From: an uncultured Acetatifactor sp.
GTDB taxonomy: Bacteria > Bacillota > Clostridia > Lachnospirales > Lachnospiraceae
DNA length: 64,000 nucleotides
Direction of reading: 5' to 3'
Assembly: GCA_949840885.1 (NCBI GenBank)
Contig: CATKYJ010000002.1
Coordinates: 109,628 to 173,627, forward strand
Position numbers and translations under genes: made by a program. Below, in pieces: positions 35,687 to 43,706 of this stretch. The notes under the pieces are model-generated. The model searched no databases. It was given only the letters and a program-made list of their open reading frames with translations, and was not told the origin of the DNA. Within the stretch, counting starts at the first letter, position 1. Each line of letters starts with the position of its first letter.

Positions 35687-37204
35687 CTACCGCTTTCCGC
35701 TCTTTTTCCGGAAAGCAATGGCGGCCAGCGTCCCCAAAAGCAGCAAAACAGACGCCGCTACCGTAATCCAGGCATTCCGTGTAAATCCCGCCACCAGATA
35801 CCCTAAGAAACACACTACCGCCACTAAGGTGGCATAAGGCAGCTGGGTCTCCACATGGCGCAGATGCTGGCACTGGGCTCCGGTGGAAGCTAAGATCGTA
35901 GTATCGGAAATGGGCGAACAGTGATCCCCGTACACCGAACCGGCTAACGTCGCCCCCAGAGCCGGAATCAGAACGGCGCTGCCCTGGTTGCCTGCGCACA
36001 TCATGGACACAATGGGCAGCAGGATCCCAAAAGTCCCCCAGGCCGTGCCCATGGAAAAGGACAGGAAAGCCGCCACGGCGAAAACGATGGCAGGCAGGAA
36101 CCCAAAGGGCAGATTTACGGCGTTTACGAAATGGCTGACGAAAATGCCGGTTCCGATCATCTCCCGGCATACGCCCCCCAGCCCCCAGGCCAGAATCAAT
36201 ATGGTCAGCGCAGGGATCATGGTCTTGATCCCATCGATGATGCCGTTCATAAACTCCCGCAGATTCATGATCCGCCTGGGCAAATACATGGCAAGCGCCA
36301 CCACCAGTGCCGCAAAGGTTCCAAGGGTCAGGCCTGCCGTGGGGTTCTCACCGATAGCCTCCGTAAAGGCCTTTCCCTCAAAAAAGCCGCCCACATAAGC
36401 CATGCCCAGAATCGCGCACACGATCAGCGTTGCCACAGGCAGCACCAGATCCGGCACGGTTCCTTTCCTCCTTTTTCCAGCCGCAGCTTTTTCGGCTGCC
36501 TCTTTTTCAGCCGCCTGCTCTCCCTCCCTGCTCCCACAGGCCTCCGCCTTTTCCATAGGGCCGAAGTCAAAGTCCGTGGCGCTTAAGAAGAACACCATGA
36601 CGATGGTGAGAATAGCATACAGATTGTAGGGAATCGTCCGCACAAAGGCATTCAGCCCCCCTGCCTCCTCCACCTCTGAGGCCACCGCCACCGCCCAGCT
36701 GGAAATAGGTGCGATGATACACACCGGCGCAGCCGTGGCGTCCAGCAGATAGGCCAGCTTCTCCCTGGAAATCCGGCACTTGTCCGTAATGGGGCGCATC
36801 ACCGTCCCCACGGTAAGGCAGTTGAACCCGTCGTCCACGAATATCGAAAGCCCCAGCACGGCAGTAGCCAGCTTGGCGCTTATCTTGGTTTTGATGCGCT
36901 TCCCTGCCCATTGTCCGTAGGCATCCGAACCGCCGGACCGGGTGACGATGACCACCAAAGACCCCAGCAGAACCAGGAAGATGATCATGTAGCCATTCTC
37001 CCCGATCTTTCCCGCCAGCATATCAAACACATATGTAACTGCCTGCAGAAAGCTCCTCTCCGTACAGTAGCAGTAGATGCACATCCCGGAAAAAATCCCT
37101 ATGAACAGGGACGAGTACACCTCCTTGCTGATCAATGCCAGCGTAATCGCAATTAACGGCGGCAGAATGGACAGCCATCCCGCCTCTATCATCTCTAAAC
37201 CCAT
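35687..37204 (-). CDS. Na+/H+ antiporter, NhaC family
   Basis: The 505-residue product has about 11-12 membrane segments and NhaC-family features such as VVIVTRSGGSDAYGQW, LSIFVDDGFNCLTVGTVMRP and GTAWGTFGILLPIV. It exchanges sodium or organic ions for protons across the membrane. A charged cytoplasmic loop (about residues 223-250) is rich in Ala, Glu and Lys. GGGGAGG precedes the ATG at 37204. It points at the first XRE gene on the other strand. Relatives include malate/lactate antiporters, so the substrate is not certain. Confidence 0.9.
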   Translation of the reverse strand: MGLEMIEAGWLSILPPLIAITLALISKEVYSSLFIGIFSGMCIYCYCTERSFLQAVTYVFDMLAGKIGENGYMIIFLVLLGSLVVIVTRSGGSDAYGQWAGKRIKTKISAKLATAVLGLSIFVDDGFNCLTVGTVMRPITDKCRISREKLAYLLDATAAPVCIIAPISSWAVAVASEVEEAGGLNAFVRTIPYNLYAILTIVMVFFLSATDFDFGPMEKAEACGSREGEQAAEKEAAEKAAAGKRRKGTVPDLVLPVATLIVCAILGMAYVGGFFEGKAFTEAIGENPTAGLTLGTFAALVVALAMYLPRRIMNLREFMNGIIDGIKTMIPALTILILAWGLGGVCREMIGTGIFVSHFVNAVNLPFGFLPAIVFAVAAFLSFSMGTAWGTFGILLPIVSMMCAGNQGSAVLIPALGATLAGSVYGDHCSPISDTTILASTGAQCQHLRHVETQLPYATLVAVVCFLGYLVAGFTRNAWITVAASVLLLLGTLAAIAFRKKSGKR

Positions 37205-37455
37205 GTCGTTTCCTCCCCGATTCTTGTTTCAAGCCTATCCATGTCAGGCGCACGCCCTTTTTTCATCGGAATGCTTTCTTTCCACTGGAACGCTCTTCCT
37301 CCACTGGAATGCTCTCCCTCCATTGGAACGCTCTTCCTCCATTATACAGACAATCCCTCAATGAAACAATACATTTTATATGAAATATAGACAGCCTTAT
37401 GGGACTTTTTGGAGAACATAATTTACGAATCATGAAATAGTCTTTATAAATTATT

Positions 37456-38125
37456 CTAGTCACCAACCCCCACTTCAAGTGGGGGTTTGCATGAGGCCCC
37501 CCAAGGGGCCTTTGATACTTGCGCGCCTAAAAGGCGGGTGTCGCAAGCTCTTTTACTGGCTACCGCTAAAAAGCGGCTCCTTCACTATCTTCTTTTCTTG
37601 ACTCTTCTGACTGTTCTGCAATGTACTTCTTAATCGCTTCTTCTGTCAGATTGCCTATTGTTGCTACATAGTACCCTCTTGCCCAGAATGCTTTGTTCCA
37701 CTTATTCTGCAATTCCGGATGCCTGTCATATATCATCAGGGTACTTTTCCCTTTTAAGTATCCCATAAAGCTCGAGACACTCATCTTTGGCGGTATACTA
37801 ACGCACAAATGCACATGATCTATGCATACCGCTCCTGAAACTATTTCAACCCCTTTATACCTGCACAATGTCTGAATGATCTCCCGTACATCGGTTCTTA
37901 CCTGACCATACAGCCTCTTTTTTCTATATTTGGGGATGAAAACAATATGATACTGGCATTTCCATGTAGTATGTGATAAACTTTTCTTGTCCATGTGGAC
38001 GCCTCCTGTTCTTTGAGTTTGGCTTGCGACACCTTACTCATTGTATCACAGGAGGCTTTTTTATGTTGTCCTCACCGCTTCCGCTTACTCTATTCTCCCC
38101 AGCATAGCTGGGGGATTAGGGTTTT
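37456..38125 (-). mobile_element. IS200/IS605-family insertion sequence (single tnpA)
   Basis: The ends were placed by comparing the two XRE upstream regions: AAATTATT (ending 37455) and CATTCATGG (from 38126) are nearly contiguous in copy 1. Both ends carry strong hairpins, AACCCCCACTT/AAGTGGGGGTT at 37465-37487 and CCCCAGC/GCTGGGG at 38097-38113, as IS200-type elements do in place of inverted repeats. Length is about 670 bp with one transposase gene and no tnpB. Confidence 0.88.
37566..37994 (-). CDS. tnpA: IS200/IS605-family transposase TnpA (Y1 HUH)
   Basis: The 142-residue product is the small single-strand transposase of IS200-type elements. HTTWKCQYHIVFIPKYRKK opens the domain, DHVHLCVSIPP carries the HUH metal-binding pair, and ARGYYVATIG carries the catalytic tyrosine. 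It cuts and joins single-stranded element ends at subterminal hairpins. The ATG has AGGAGG close upstream. The frame is intact, so the element may still be active. Confidence 0.94.
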   Translation of the reverse strand: MDKKSLSHTTWKCQYHIVFIPKYRKKRLYGQVRTDVREIIQTLCRYKGVEIVSGAVCIDHVHLCVSIPPKMSVSSFMGYLKGKSTLMIYDRHPELQNKWNKAFWARGYYVATIGNLTEEAIKKYIAEQSEESRKEDSEGAAF

Positions 38126-38262
38126 CATTCATGGAATATCATTTCATAATCTGTAAAATATATTACTATAGATTCATGAACCATAGAAAGCAGGAATCCT
38201 TAGCCGATATTTAAGCGAATGTTTACCGGACATACACAAAAGATGAAAGGAGATGGCATTCC
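38126..38262 (+). promoter_or_regulatory. Upstream region of second XRE gene
   Basis: ATTCATG motifs at 38127 and 38172 keep the 45-base spacing seen before copy 1, and TCTGTAAAATATATTA is shared. The IS200-like element ends at its left edge, so sequence farther upstream (to about 37380) has been moved about 670 bases away. Confidence 0.5.
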
Positions 38263-38700
38263 ATGAGAGACCTTGGTGCAACTCTGGCCTCGCTGCGCAC
38301 GGAAAAAGGCCTGGGCCAAAAACAGATGGCCGCCAGCCTGAATCTGTCCATAAGCGCTATCTCCAGCTATGAGAAAAACGTGCATGCTCCCGATTTATCC
38401 ATGCTCTGCAGACTGGCGGATTATTTCAATGTCACCACTGATTATCTGTTAGGCCGCACGGAATACCGCTGCCCTCCCGAGACATTCAGGCAGTTTATCG
38501 CCCAGGACTACGCCATACAGGATATGGTGAACACCGTCCTCTCCCTGGACAGGGAAAAGCAGACCTCCATCGTAAATTTCGTTAAGTATATGAAGCATTT
38601 ACACAACGAGTCCTCCGGGCTGCCTCAAACGCCACATCCCTCAGCGCATCCCGCTCCGGATGCAAAAAGCGCAAAACACAATGTGCATACGAAGCGGTAA
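38263..38700 (+). CDS. XRE-family HTH transcriptional regulator, copy 2
   Basis: The 145-residue product is a paralog of the gene at 35115 and nearly identical through the HTH (residues 6-62). The C-terminal halves diverge but keep the DMVNTVLSLD and FVKYMKH-type stretches. AAAGGAGATGG precedes the ATG. The upstream region is interrupted by an IS200-like element, which may have altered its expression. Both copies probably recognise similar operators. Targets unknown. Confidence 0.9.
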   Translation: MRDLGATLASLRTEKGLGQKQMAASLNLSISAISSYEKNVHAPDLSMLCRLADYFNVTTDYLLGRTEYRCPPETFRQFIAQDYAIQDMVNTVLSLDREKQTSIVNFVKYMKHLHNESSGLPQTPHPSAHPAPDAKSAKHNVHTKR

Positions 38701-38760
38701 CGCCTAAATATAAAGAAAATATAAATTTTCAAAAACTCTTAAAAAAATAGAAAAAAACAG

Positions 38761-38790
38761 TTGGCAAAACAGCCACATCTGTGTTATAAT
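38761..38790 (+). promoter_or_regulatory. Promoter of tRNA-Gly
   Basis: TTGGCA (38761-38766) and a perfect TATAAT (38785-38790) are separated by 18 bases, ten bases before the tRNA. Confidence 0.8.
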
Positions 38791-38800
38791 ATTTTTGTTC

Positions 38801-38871
38801 GCAGGATTAGTACATTGGTAGTATATCAGCTTCCCAAGCTGAGGAGGCGGGTTCGATTCCCGTATCCTGCT
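38801..38871 (+). tRNA. tRNA-Gly (anticodon CCC)
   Basis: The 71-base cloverleaf has acceptor stem GCAGGAT/ATCCTGC, discriminator U, anticodon loop TTCCCAA with anticodon CCC, and T-arm GTTCGATTC. No CCA is encoded. An integrase remnant lies 77 bases downstream, so the tRNA 3' end may be an old attachment site. Confidence 0.94.
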
Positions 38872-38917
38872 CTCAGCAGTCCTTGATTTTACTTGGTTTT
38901 CAGCGTATAACAGTTCC

Positions 38918-38950
38918 AAAACCAATCAAAGCTAATTTGATTGGTTTTTA
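38918..38950 (+). terminator. Intrinsic terminator after tRNA-Gly
   Basis: AAAACCAATCAAA and TTTGATTGGTTTT form a 13-bp stem with a 5-base loop and a T-rich 3' arm. It overlaps the stop codon of the integrase remnant on the other strand. Confidence 0.85.
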
Positions 38951-39067
38951 TTTTGCCTGAAAGTCTGGAATACTGCTAATTATCTGGCTTTTCGCGTCTA
39001 TGCTCCGCCTGTTCCTGTGGTAATGGTTCTCCGTACATGCGATGTCCGTATGCCCCATTTGTTCCAT
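38948..39067 (-). pseudogene. Tyrosine recombinase (integrase) C-terminal remnant
   Basis: A 39-residue frame reads MEQMGHTDIACTENHYHRNR, then RSIDAKSQIISSIPDFQAK and a stop. This is the C-terminal end of a phage-type integrase: MGH is the conserved GH box and the tyrosine in ENHYH is the probable nucleophile. A stop lies a few codons upstream and the rest of the enzyme is gone. It sits next to tRNA-Gly, the usual place for an integrase at an attachment site, and borders the AT-rich SDR-TetR segment. Confidence 0.75.
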
Positions 39068-39103
39068 AATCAAACATTAGTAATGCTGCCATTCTATATC
39101 TTT

Positions 39104-39877
39104 TCACTGCAAATCCTCACTTTTTTCTACTTCGGTGACTCTTTTTGTTGCCTTAGTCATCATTTTTCCAATGAATAAAGGGTGTCGATAGGAAAACTTC
39201 ATTTGTGCTGTTTGAATTGCAGAGTGGCAAATCACAAACTTTTTTATCCAGATACGATCAGCCAGCCCATATCCAACTTTTTTTGCCTCTGCCTTGAATT
39301 CTATTGGAACAGAAATTCCTGATGCTGATTTCGTGTTTGTCAACGGTGGGTGGAACAAATGGAAAGTGATCCCATACGCTTCATTTTCTATTTGCAGACA
39401 TTTCGCCAATGATTCTATTGCTCCTTTTGAGGCCGCATAAGGAGAAATATTCTCAAAACCAGTTACACCAACACCAGAGCTTGTAAAAATCATACGTCCT
39501 TTACCTGCCTTGCGCATATATGGAAGAACGGCTTTTACCAGCCGCAGCGCTCCGAAATAGTTGACATCCAGCACATCTTGGTAAATGTCGAAACCAATAT
39601 TCTGTTCGTTCTCAAATACGCAAAGACAAGCGTTATGAATAGCGATATCAATATCCCCAAAACGCTCCATCGCCTGTTTTACGCCGTTTTCTATGCTCCC
39701 AAAAACTTTTGCATCCGCAAGAATGGGCAAAATAGTTTTGGGATAATCTTTCTGTAGTTTTTCAATCGCGTCTATCTGAATGTCCAATACCGTTACGGAA
39801 TTGCCTGATTCCAACAGTCTTTCTACCATATAATATCCGATACCTTGATTTGCGCCGACAATAATGATGTTTCCCAT
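39104..39877 (-). CDS. Short-chain dehydrogenase/reductase (SDR) family oxidoreductase
   Basis: The 257-residue product has a Rossmann fold with GANQGIG (residues 8-14) for NAD(P) binding, an NAC motif (IAIHNACL), the catalytic Tyr and Lys in YAASKGA, and the serine in IFTSSGVG. The substrate is unknown. The start at 39877 is chosen because GGAGG, inside the end of the TetR gene, lies at good spacing; the longer frame overlaps that gene without a site. It starts one base after the TetR stop, so the two are translationally coupled. The segment is AT-rich and probably acquired. Confidence 0.9.
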   Translation of the reverse strand: MGNIIIVGANQGIGYYMVERLLESGNSVTVLDIQIDAIEKLQKDYPKTILPILADAKVFGSIENGVKQAMERFGDIDIAIHNACLCVFENEQNIGFDIYQDVLDVNYFGALRLVKAVLPYMRKAGKGRMIFTSSGVGVTGFENISPYAASKGAIESLAKCLQIENEAYGITFHLFHPPLTNTKSASGISVPIEFKAEAKKVGYGLADRIWIKKFVICHSAIQTAQMKFSYRHPLFIGKMMTKATKRVTEVEKSEDLQ

Positions 39878-39878
39878 T

Positions 39879-40493
39879 TTAGTTTTCCTCCGCAATTTCT
39901 TCAAAAAATTTTTGCATATGCTGATATACGTTTGCCCGAAAGGACTGCTTGCGTTCATCGGTCAGGGGGCCACAGAATAGCCATCGCTGGGCAAACAGAA
40001 AAATCGGTGCATAGTATTTTTCGGCTAAATAGTCGCTGTCTGCGTGTTTCATAATCTTCATTTCCATTAACGCAGAAAATACCTTGCTCTGAAATGCAAG
40101 AGGTTTGGCAAAAATCCAGTGGTCGTAAATTATATGAACCTCCTCATTGTTGAACTGCTCAATCAGGAGCAGGCGAATCACCTTGTTGCAGAAGTCATCC
40201 ATCAAGTATTGTTCAAAGAAGTAATTTCCGATTATATCGTGAGAGCCTATCTTGTGTGGACCGCTCTTATCATTTAGCATAGATTCTAATCGGCTCATCA
40301 TGGTGGTTGCCGTATTTTGAAAACGCTGTAGCAATTCCTCCAAAATTGCCCGTTTATCCTGAAAGTGATAATATACTGAGCTCTCCTTGATGTTCACTTT
40401 TTTACAGATATCTCTGATGGAAACTGCCTGAAATCCTCTTTGGGAAAAAAGCTCTAAAGAAACCATTAAAATATTTTCCTTTGTGTCCTGCAT
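39879..40493 (-). CDS. TetR/AcrR-family transcriptional repressor
   Basis: The 204-residue product has the TetR HTH at residues 5-50: TKENILMVSLELFSQRGFQA, then VSIRDICKKVNIKESSVYYH and FQDKRAILEELL. A helical ligand-binding domain follows. The start at 40493 is preferred, since GGAGG lies seven bases upstream. It leads a two-gene operon with the SDR enzyme. Two CTAAC-N4-GTTAG operators sit on its promoter, so it very likely represses itself and the SDR gene until a ligand binds. The ligand may be the SDR substrate. Confidence 0.92.
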   Translation of the reverse strand: MQDTKENILMVSLELFSQRGFQAVSIRDICKKVNIKESSVYYHFQDKRAILEELLQRFQNTATTMMSRLESMLNDKSGPHKIGSHDIIGNYFFEQYLMDDFCNKVIRLLLIEQFNNEEVHIIYDHWIFAKPLAFQSKVFSALMEMKIMKHADSDYLAEKYYAPIFLFAQRWLFCGPLTDERKQSFRANVYQHMQKFFEEIAEEN

Positions 40494-40509
40494 TGTCATA
40501 CCTCCGATT

Positions 40510-40556
40510 CTAACAGTCGTTAGGTTTATTGTACCTAACAATCGTTAGATTGTCAA
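40510..40556 (-). promoter_or_regulatory. TetR-SDR promoter with two palindromic operators
   Basis: On the minus strand, TTGACA (40551-40556) and TACAAT (40528-40533) are 17 bases apart. One CTAAC-N4-GTTAG palindrome (40535-40548) fills the spacer and a second (40510-40523) lies just downstream of the -10 box. Centres are 25 bases apart. Binding would block RNA polymerase. Confidence 0.9.
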
Positions 40557-41070
40557 CTGCTTTCAAAAAGTAGATAGGTGCAGAACATACCACAAATCAA
40601 AACATCCATTTTCAGTACCCGCACAAAACGGCAAACAATTCGGGTGTAGCCACACTCCGAAATTTTTGCCGGGCCGTGGCCCGCAAAATGCTTGTTGGGG
40701 AGCCTCCCCAACACCGGCTCTTTGGGACAAAATCTCCCCGCCTTGATAACCAAAGCAGGGCAGCCCCCAGTAGACTCTGGCCATATCGCACAAAAAGCCG
40801 CCCTTTTTTCAAGGACGACTTTCTGTGTAATGTGATCGTTTCAATCTGTTTTCGTGTATTTTCGTCAAAAACTATGTGTTTTCGTGTTCCTAATAAAAGA
40901 TAATCATATTTAAAAGAATAACACCGAAAACAGAAAGTCCACGCACGTTGATACCATGTTTGCGTAAGTATATTGGCAAAAAGGTTCTCGCGAACCAAGC
41001 CCTGCGAAAGCATCTTGTGCATCGCAGGGCTTGGTGGCGGCAGGACAGACTGCACCGATTTACCGGAAAC
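40557..41070. other. Unassigned 500-base spacer with strong hairpins, possible mobile-element remnant
   Basis: No credible gene is seen. GTTGGGGA/TCCCCAAC forms a hairpin at 40694-40712. CCAAGCCCTGCGA (40995-41007) pairs perfectly with TCGCAGGGCTTGG (41022-41034). Composition differs from flanking genes. Together with the integrase remnant it may mark the other side of a decayed element. The last hairpin is followed by no T-run, so it is not a clear terminator. Confidence 0.35.
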
Positions 41071-42261
41071 TCATCTGTTCTGACCGTTTACATAATCATT
41101 AAACTCTTCATCCGTTGTAAATACCTCCTGCAGATCAGGAAGCTCATCCAGAACGCTGTAATCCTTTATCTGGTTGCTGAATGTCCACAATCTCCGCAGT
41201 TTTGTCAGGCTCCGCAGGGCGCTGATGTCAGAAATTCTGTTCTGCTGTATCTGGAGAGTGTCCAGATTCGTCAAGCCTGCCAATGCGCTGATATCCTCTA
41301 TCTGATTGTATCCGATCAGCAATGAGAACAATTCTGTATTATTACTCAGCACGCTGATGTCCGTTATATTCTTATTATTCTCCACATTCAGCGCACTAAG
41401 TTTTTTCAGATCTTTTAAAGGGCTGATATCACTCAGCTCATTGCTTCCGATCACAAAGGTCTCCAGGTTTGTCATATGACTCACGGCGCTGATATCACTG
41501 ATCTTATTATTATTCAGCCCGAGATACTCCAGATTCGTCAGTTCGCTCAGAGCGCTGATATCCGTAATACCTTTGCCAAACAGCATAAGATCGGTCATCT
41601 CCCACACATCGCTGAGCATAATGTCACCCTCGGCAATCCCTGTGACAGACCGCATGGCCTCCTCCAGCTTCTCATCTTTCCAGTCCATCACATGGTCTTC
41701 CAGGCCGCTTTCCAGCCAGGGATCTCTCTCCGGCTCCTGAGATTCCTCAGGCTCTTCTTCCGGTGCTTTTTCCGCAGGCTCCGGTTCCGGATCCCTGACC
41801 GTCCTGCCCTCGCTGATTCCGTAAGTGAGATAATGCTTGTACAGCCCGGCTGCGTCATAGCCAAAGATTTCCATCAGATCCTGATAACGTTCTGCATAGC
41901 TTCTGTAGTCAAAATCCACCGTAAGCGGATTTCGTCCCTCTTGTGCACCGTACTCTAAATAATGGTTAAAGTATGCTTCCCAATCGTCACCGAAAGCCTC
42001 CTCCAAATCCGGATACCGCTCTCTGTACGTCCTGACATCAAAGCAGAGGCTGGCCTCTCTCCCCTCGCTCATGCCATATTTCAGGAAATGCTCATAGAGC
42101 GCCTCCTCGTCGTCACCGAAAGCCTCCCTGAGATCGGCATATTTGGAACCATAATACTTCGCATCAAACAAGTCCATCAGGCCGGCAGCGGATACTTCCG
42201 CTACATTGGAACAAGCCAATACGGCCGCCGCAGAAAAAACAAGTACTGATTTGAGTTTCAT
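41071..42261 (-). CDS. Secreted leucine-rich-repeat protein with N-terminal 43-residue repeats
   Basis: The 396-residue product has a signal peptide (MKLKSVLVFSAAAVLACSNV, cut near residue 26). Three repeats of about 43 residues follow (30-160), each like FD.+.Y...Y.DL..AFG.D...L+.HYL.YG..EGR. An acidic Pro/Glu linker comes next. From about residue 205 there are seven SDS22-like leucine-rich repeats, such as ISALSELTNLEYLGLNNNKI. The LRRs form a curved surface for protein binding, as in internalins. There is no sortase motif, so the protein may be released or held by the N-terminal repeats. AGGAGG precedes the ATG. Confidence 0.88.
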   Translation of the reverse strand: MKLKSVLVFSAAAVLACSNVAEVSAAGLMDLFDAKYYGSKYADLREAFGDDEEALYEHFLKYGMSEGREASLCFDVRTYRERYPDLEEAFGDDWEAYFNHYLEYGAQEGRNPLTVDFDYRSYAERYQDLMEIFGYDAAGLYKHYLTYGISEGRTVRDPEPEPAEKAPEEEPEESQEPERDPWLESGLEDHVMDWKDEKLEEAMRSVTGIAEGDIMLSDVWEMTDLMLFGKGITDISALSELTNLEYLGLNNNKISDISAVSHMTNLETFVIGSNELSDISPLKDLKKLSALNVENNKNITDISVLSNNTELFSLLIGYNQIEDISALAGLTNLDTLQIQQNRISDISALRSLTKLRRLWTFSNQIKDYSVLDELPDLQEVFTTDEEFNDYVNGQNR

Positions 42262-42343
42262 AACCCATGTCCTCCTGGTATTTTTTTCTATATTTTACCC
42301 CCCAGGCTCTTTTGTCAAGTATGCTTTTACGGTACTTCAGTTA

Positions 42344-42409
42344 GTCTTTTGATGGTCTTTTGATGGTCTTTTGATGGTCTTTTGATGGTCTTTTGATGGT
42401 CTTTTGATA
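42344..42409. repeat. Six tandem copies of an 11-bp unit
   Basis: GTCTTTTGATG occurs six times (the last ends GATA), between the metallophosphoesterase gene and the LRR gene. It is non-coding and perfect enough to be prone to slippage. It lies just upstream of the LRR gene (start at 42261), so copy number could affect its promoter. Confidence 0.92.
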
Positions 42410-42431
42410 ACACTCTTCAAAAGCGTGATAA

Positions 42432-43013
42432 TTACTCTGCTGTATTCTCATTGCTCTTTTGCCTCTCCAGAATCTCATCCAATGTCCTGGGCGTATAGTC
42501 CATGTAGTCCAGCATCACTCCGCAGTTGAACATATAGCAGGGCTTGTCGTAGAGCGTCTCCATCTCATATTTCATCCGCTCCATCATGTTCCATTCAAAG
42601 CTGACGTGAACATGTCCGTACAGATGGTACCAGCCGTAGTAATGATGGTTGAAGCAGGGAATGGGATAATGGCTGAGCACGATACTCCTTTTCTCTCTAT
42701 AGGGCAGCTCCTTGTAATCCGTGATCTCCATGAAAAGCGACTGGAACTCCCGATTCTTCAAAAGCTTCTTGTCATGGTTTCCGATGATCAGATGCTTCTT
42801 CCCGTTCAAAGCCCTCAGGATTTCATTTGTCTTGGTGGCATTATGCCAGCTGATGTCCCCTAAAATGAACACCTCATCGTCCGGGCCCACCGCATTGTTC
42901 CAGTTCTCCGCAAGCGCCCTGTCGTGTTCCTCTATGGTCTTAAAAGGCCTGTTGTCAAAGGCCAGTGCGTTCCCATGTCCGAAATGGGTGTCCGCAATAA
43001 AAAAATATGCCAT
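42432..43013 (-). CDS. Metallophosphoesterase family protein
   Basis: The 193-residue product has the calcineurin-like metal-binding series: FIADTHFGH (Asp7, His9), GDISWH, GNHDKK, LSHYP and GHVH. These residues coordinate two metal ions for phosphoester hydrolysis. The natural substrate is unknown. GGGGAGG precedes the ATG. It lies 31 bases after the nicotinamidase-like gene in the same direction, so the two may be co-transcribed. Confidence 0.92.
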   Translation of the reverse strand: MAYFFIADTHFGHGNALAFDNRPFKTIEEHDRALAENWNNAVGPDDEVFILGDISWHNATKTNEILRALNGKKHLIIGNHDKKLLKNREFQSLFMEITDYKELPYREKRSIVLSHYPIPCFNHHYYGWYHLYGHVHVSFEWNMMERMKYEMETLYDKPCYMFNCGVMLDYMDYTPRTLDEILERQKSNENTAE

Positions 43014-43044
43014 TTACTTCCTCCCCTTTATCTGCCGCCTTTCC

Positions 43045-43575
43045 CTAAATGCCAACGATATCAATTTGGCACATCCGCATGGTCTCCAGAGCCGCCTCAT
43101 GGGTTTTTGGCGAAACACCGGCGCAGCAGGAGGCATCCACGGAGATATCGGCATCCGGGAAATGAGCCTTTAAAAGCAGTGCATTGGACACTACGCAGAT
43201 ATCCGTGCACAGTCCCACCAGTTGGATTTCCATCTCTCCGCCGGCGGCCGTCCTGCCAATCTCCTTCGCCAGCTTCACAGAGCCAAAAGTCCCTTTTTCA
43301 ATGGCAGTGTAGTCTTTCTCTCCCAAGGCGTGCTGCACTTTTTCATCCAAAAGCCAGCCCTCGCTGTCCTTAATACAATGAGGAACAGGAAGCTTTCTGC
43401 CCTCCGCTGTCTTAAGATAATCTGTTTGATGCGTGTCAAGGGTGACGAATATCCTGCCCTCAAAGCCCGCAATCTTATCTGCCACATTGTCCACTATCCC
43501 CTCGGCCTCTTTCGTGCCCAGTGCGCCGTCCACAAAGTCTTTCTGCATGTCTACTACAACCAAAATCTGCTCCAT
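43045..43575 (-). CDS. Isochorismatase-family cysteine hydrolase, probable nicotinamidase
   Basis: The 176-residue product shows the triad Asp9 (VVVDMQKDF), Lys94 and Cys127 (GLCTDICVVSNAL). Asp47, His49 and His66 match the metal-binding residues of nicotinamidase (PncA), which makes nicotinate from nicotinamide for NAD salvage. Other isochorismatase-like hydrolases usually lack these metal ligands, so nicotinamidase is favoured but not proven. ACAGGAGG precedes the ATG. Confidence 0.85.
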   Translation of the reverse strand: MEQILVVVDMQKDFVDGALGTKEAEGIVDNVADKIAGFEGRIFVTLDTHQTDYLKTAEGRKLPVPHCIKDSEGWLLDEKVQHALGEKDYTAIEKGTFGSVKLAKEIGRTAAGGEMEIQLVGLCTDICVVSNALLLKAHFPDADISVDASCCAGVSPKTHEAALETMRMCQIDIVGI

Positions 43576-43660
43576 ATAAGCCTCCTGTCCTGCTTCTTTC
43601 TCCCGGAATCCGCCATGTGTTCCGCCTGTCTCATCCCCTGGGAATATATCTCCTTTTGCG

Positions 43661-43692
43661 AAAAACCCCGGGACAGATATATGTTCCCGGGG
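43661..43692 (-). terminator. Intrinsic terminator of the infC-rpmI-rplT operon
   Basis: On the minus strand CCCCGGGA and TCCCGGGG form a perfect 8-bp stem followed by TTTTT, 15 bases after the rplT stop codon. A longer alternative pairing with CCCCTGGGAATATATCT at about 43635 is possible. Confidence 0.92.
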
Positions 43693-43706
43693 TGATTATC
43701 GTATGA

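Noticed and set aside
38704..38925. 73-residue minus-strand frame over the tRNA-Gly gene
   Set aside because: It is the reverse strand of a clear tRNA and its promoter.
40612..41055. 147-residue minus-strand frame in the spacer before the LRR gene
   Set aside because: It crosses two strong hairpins, has no good ribosome site, and shows no family features.
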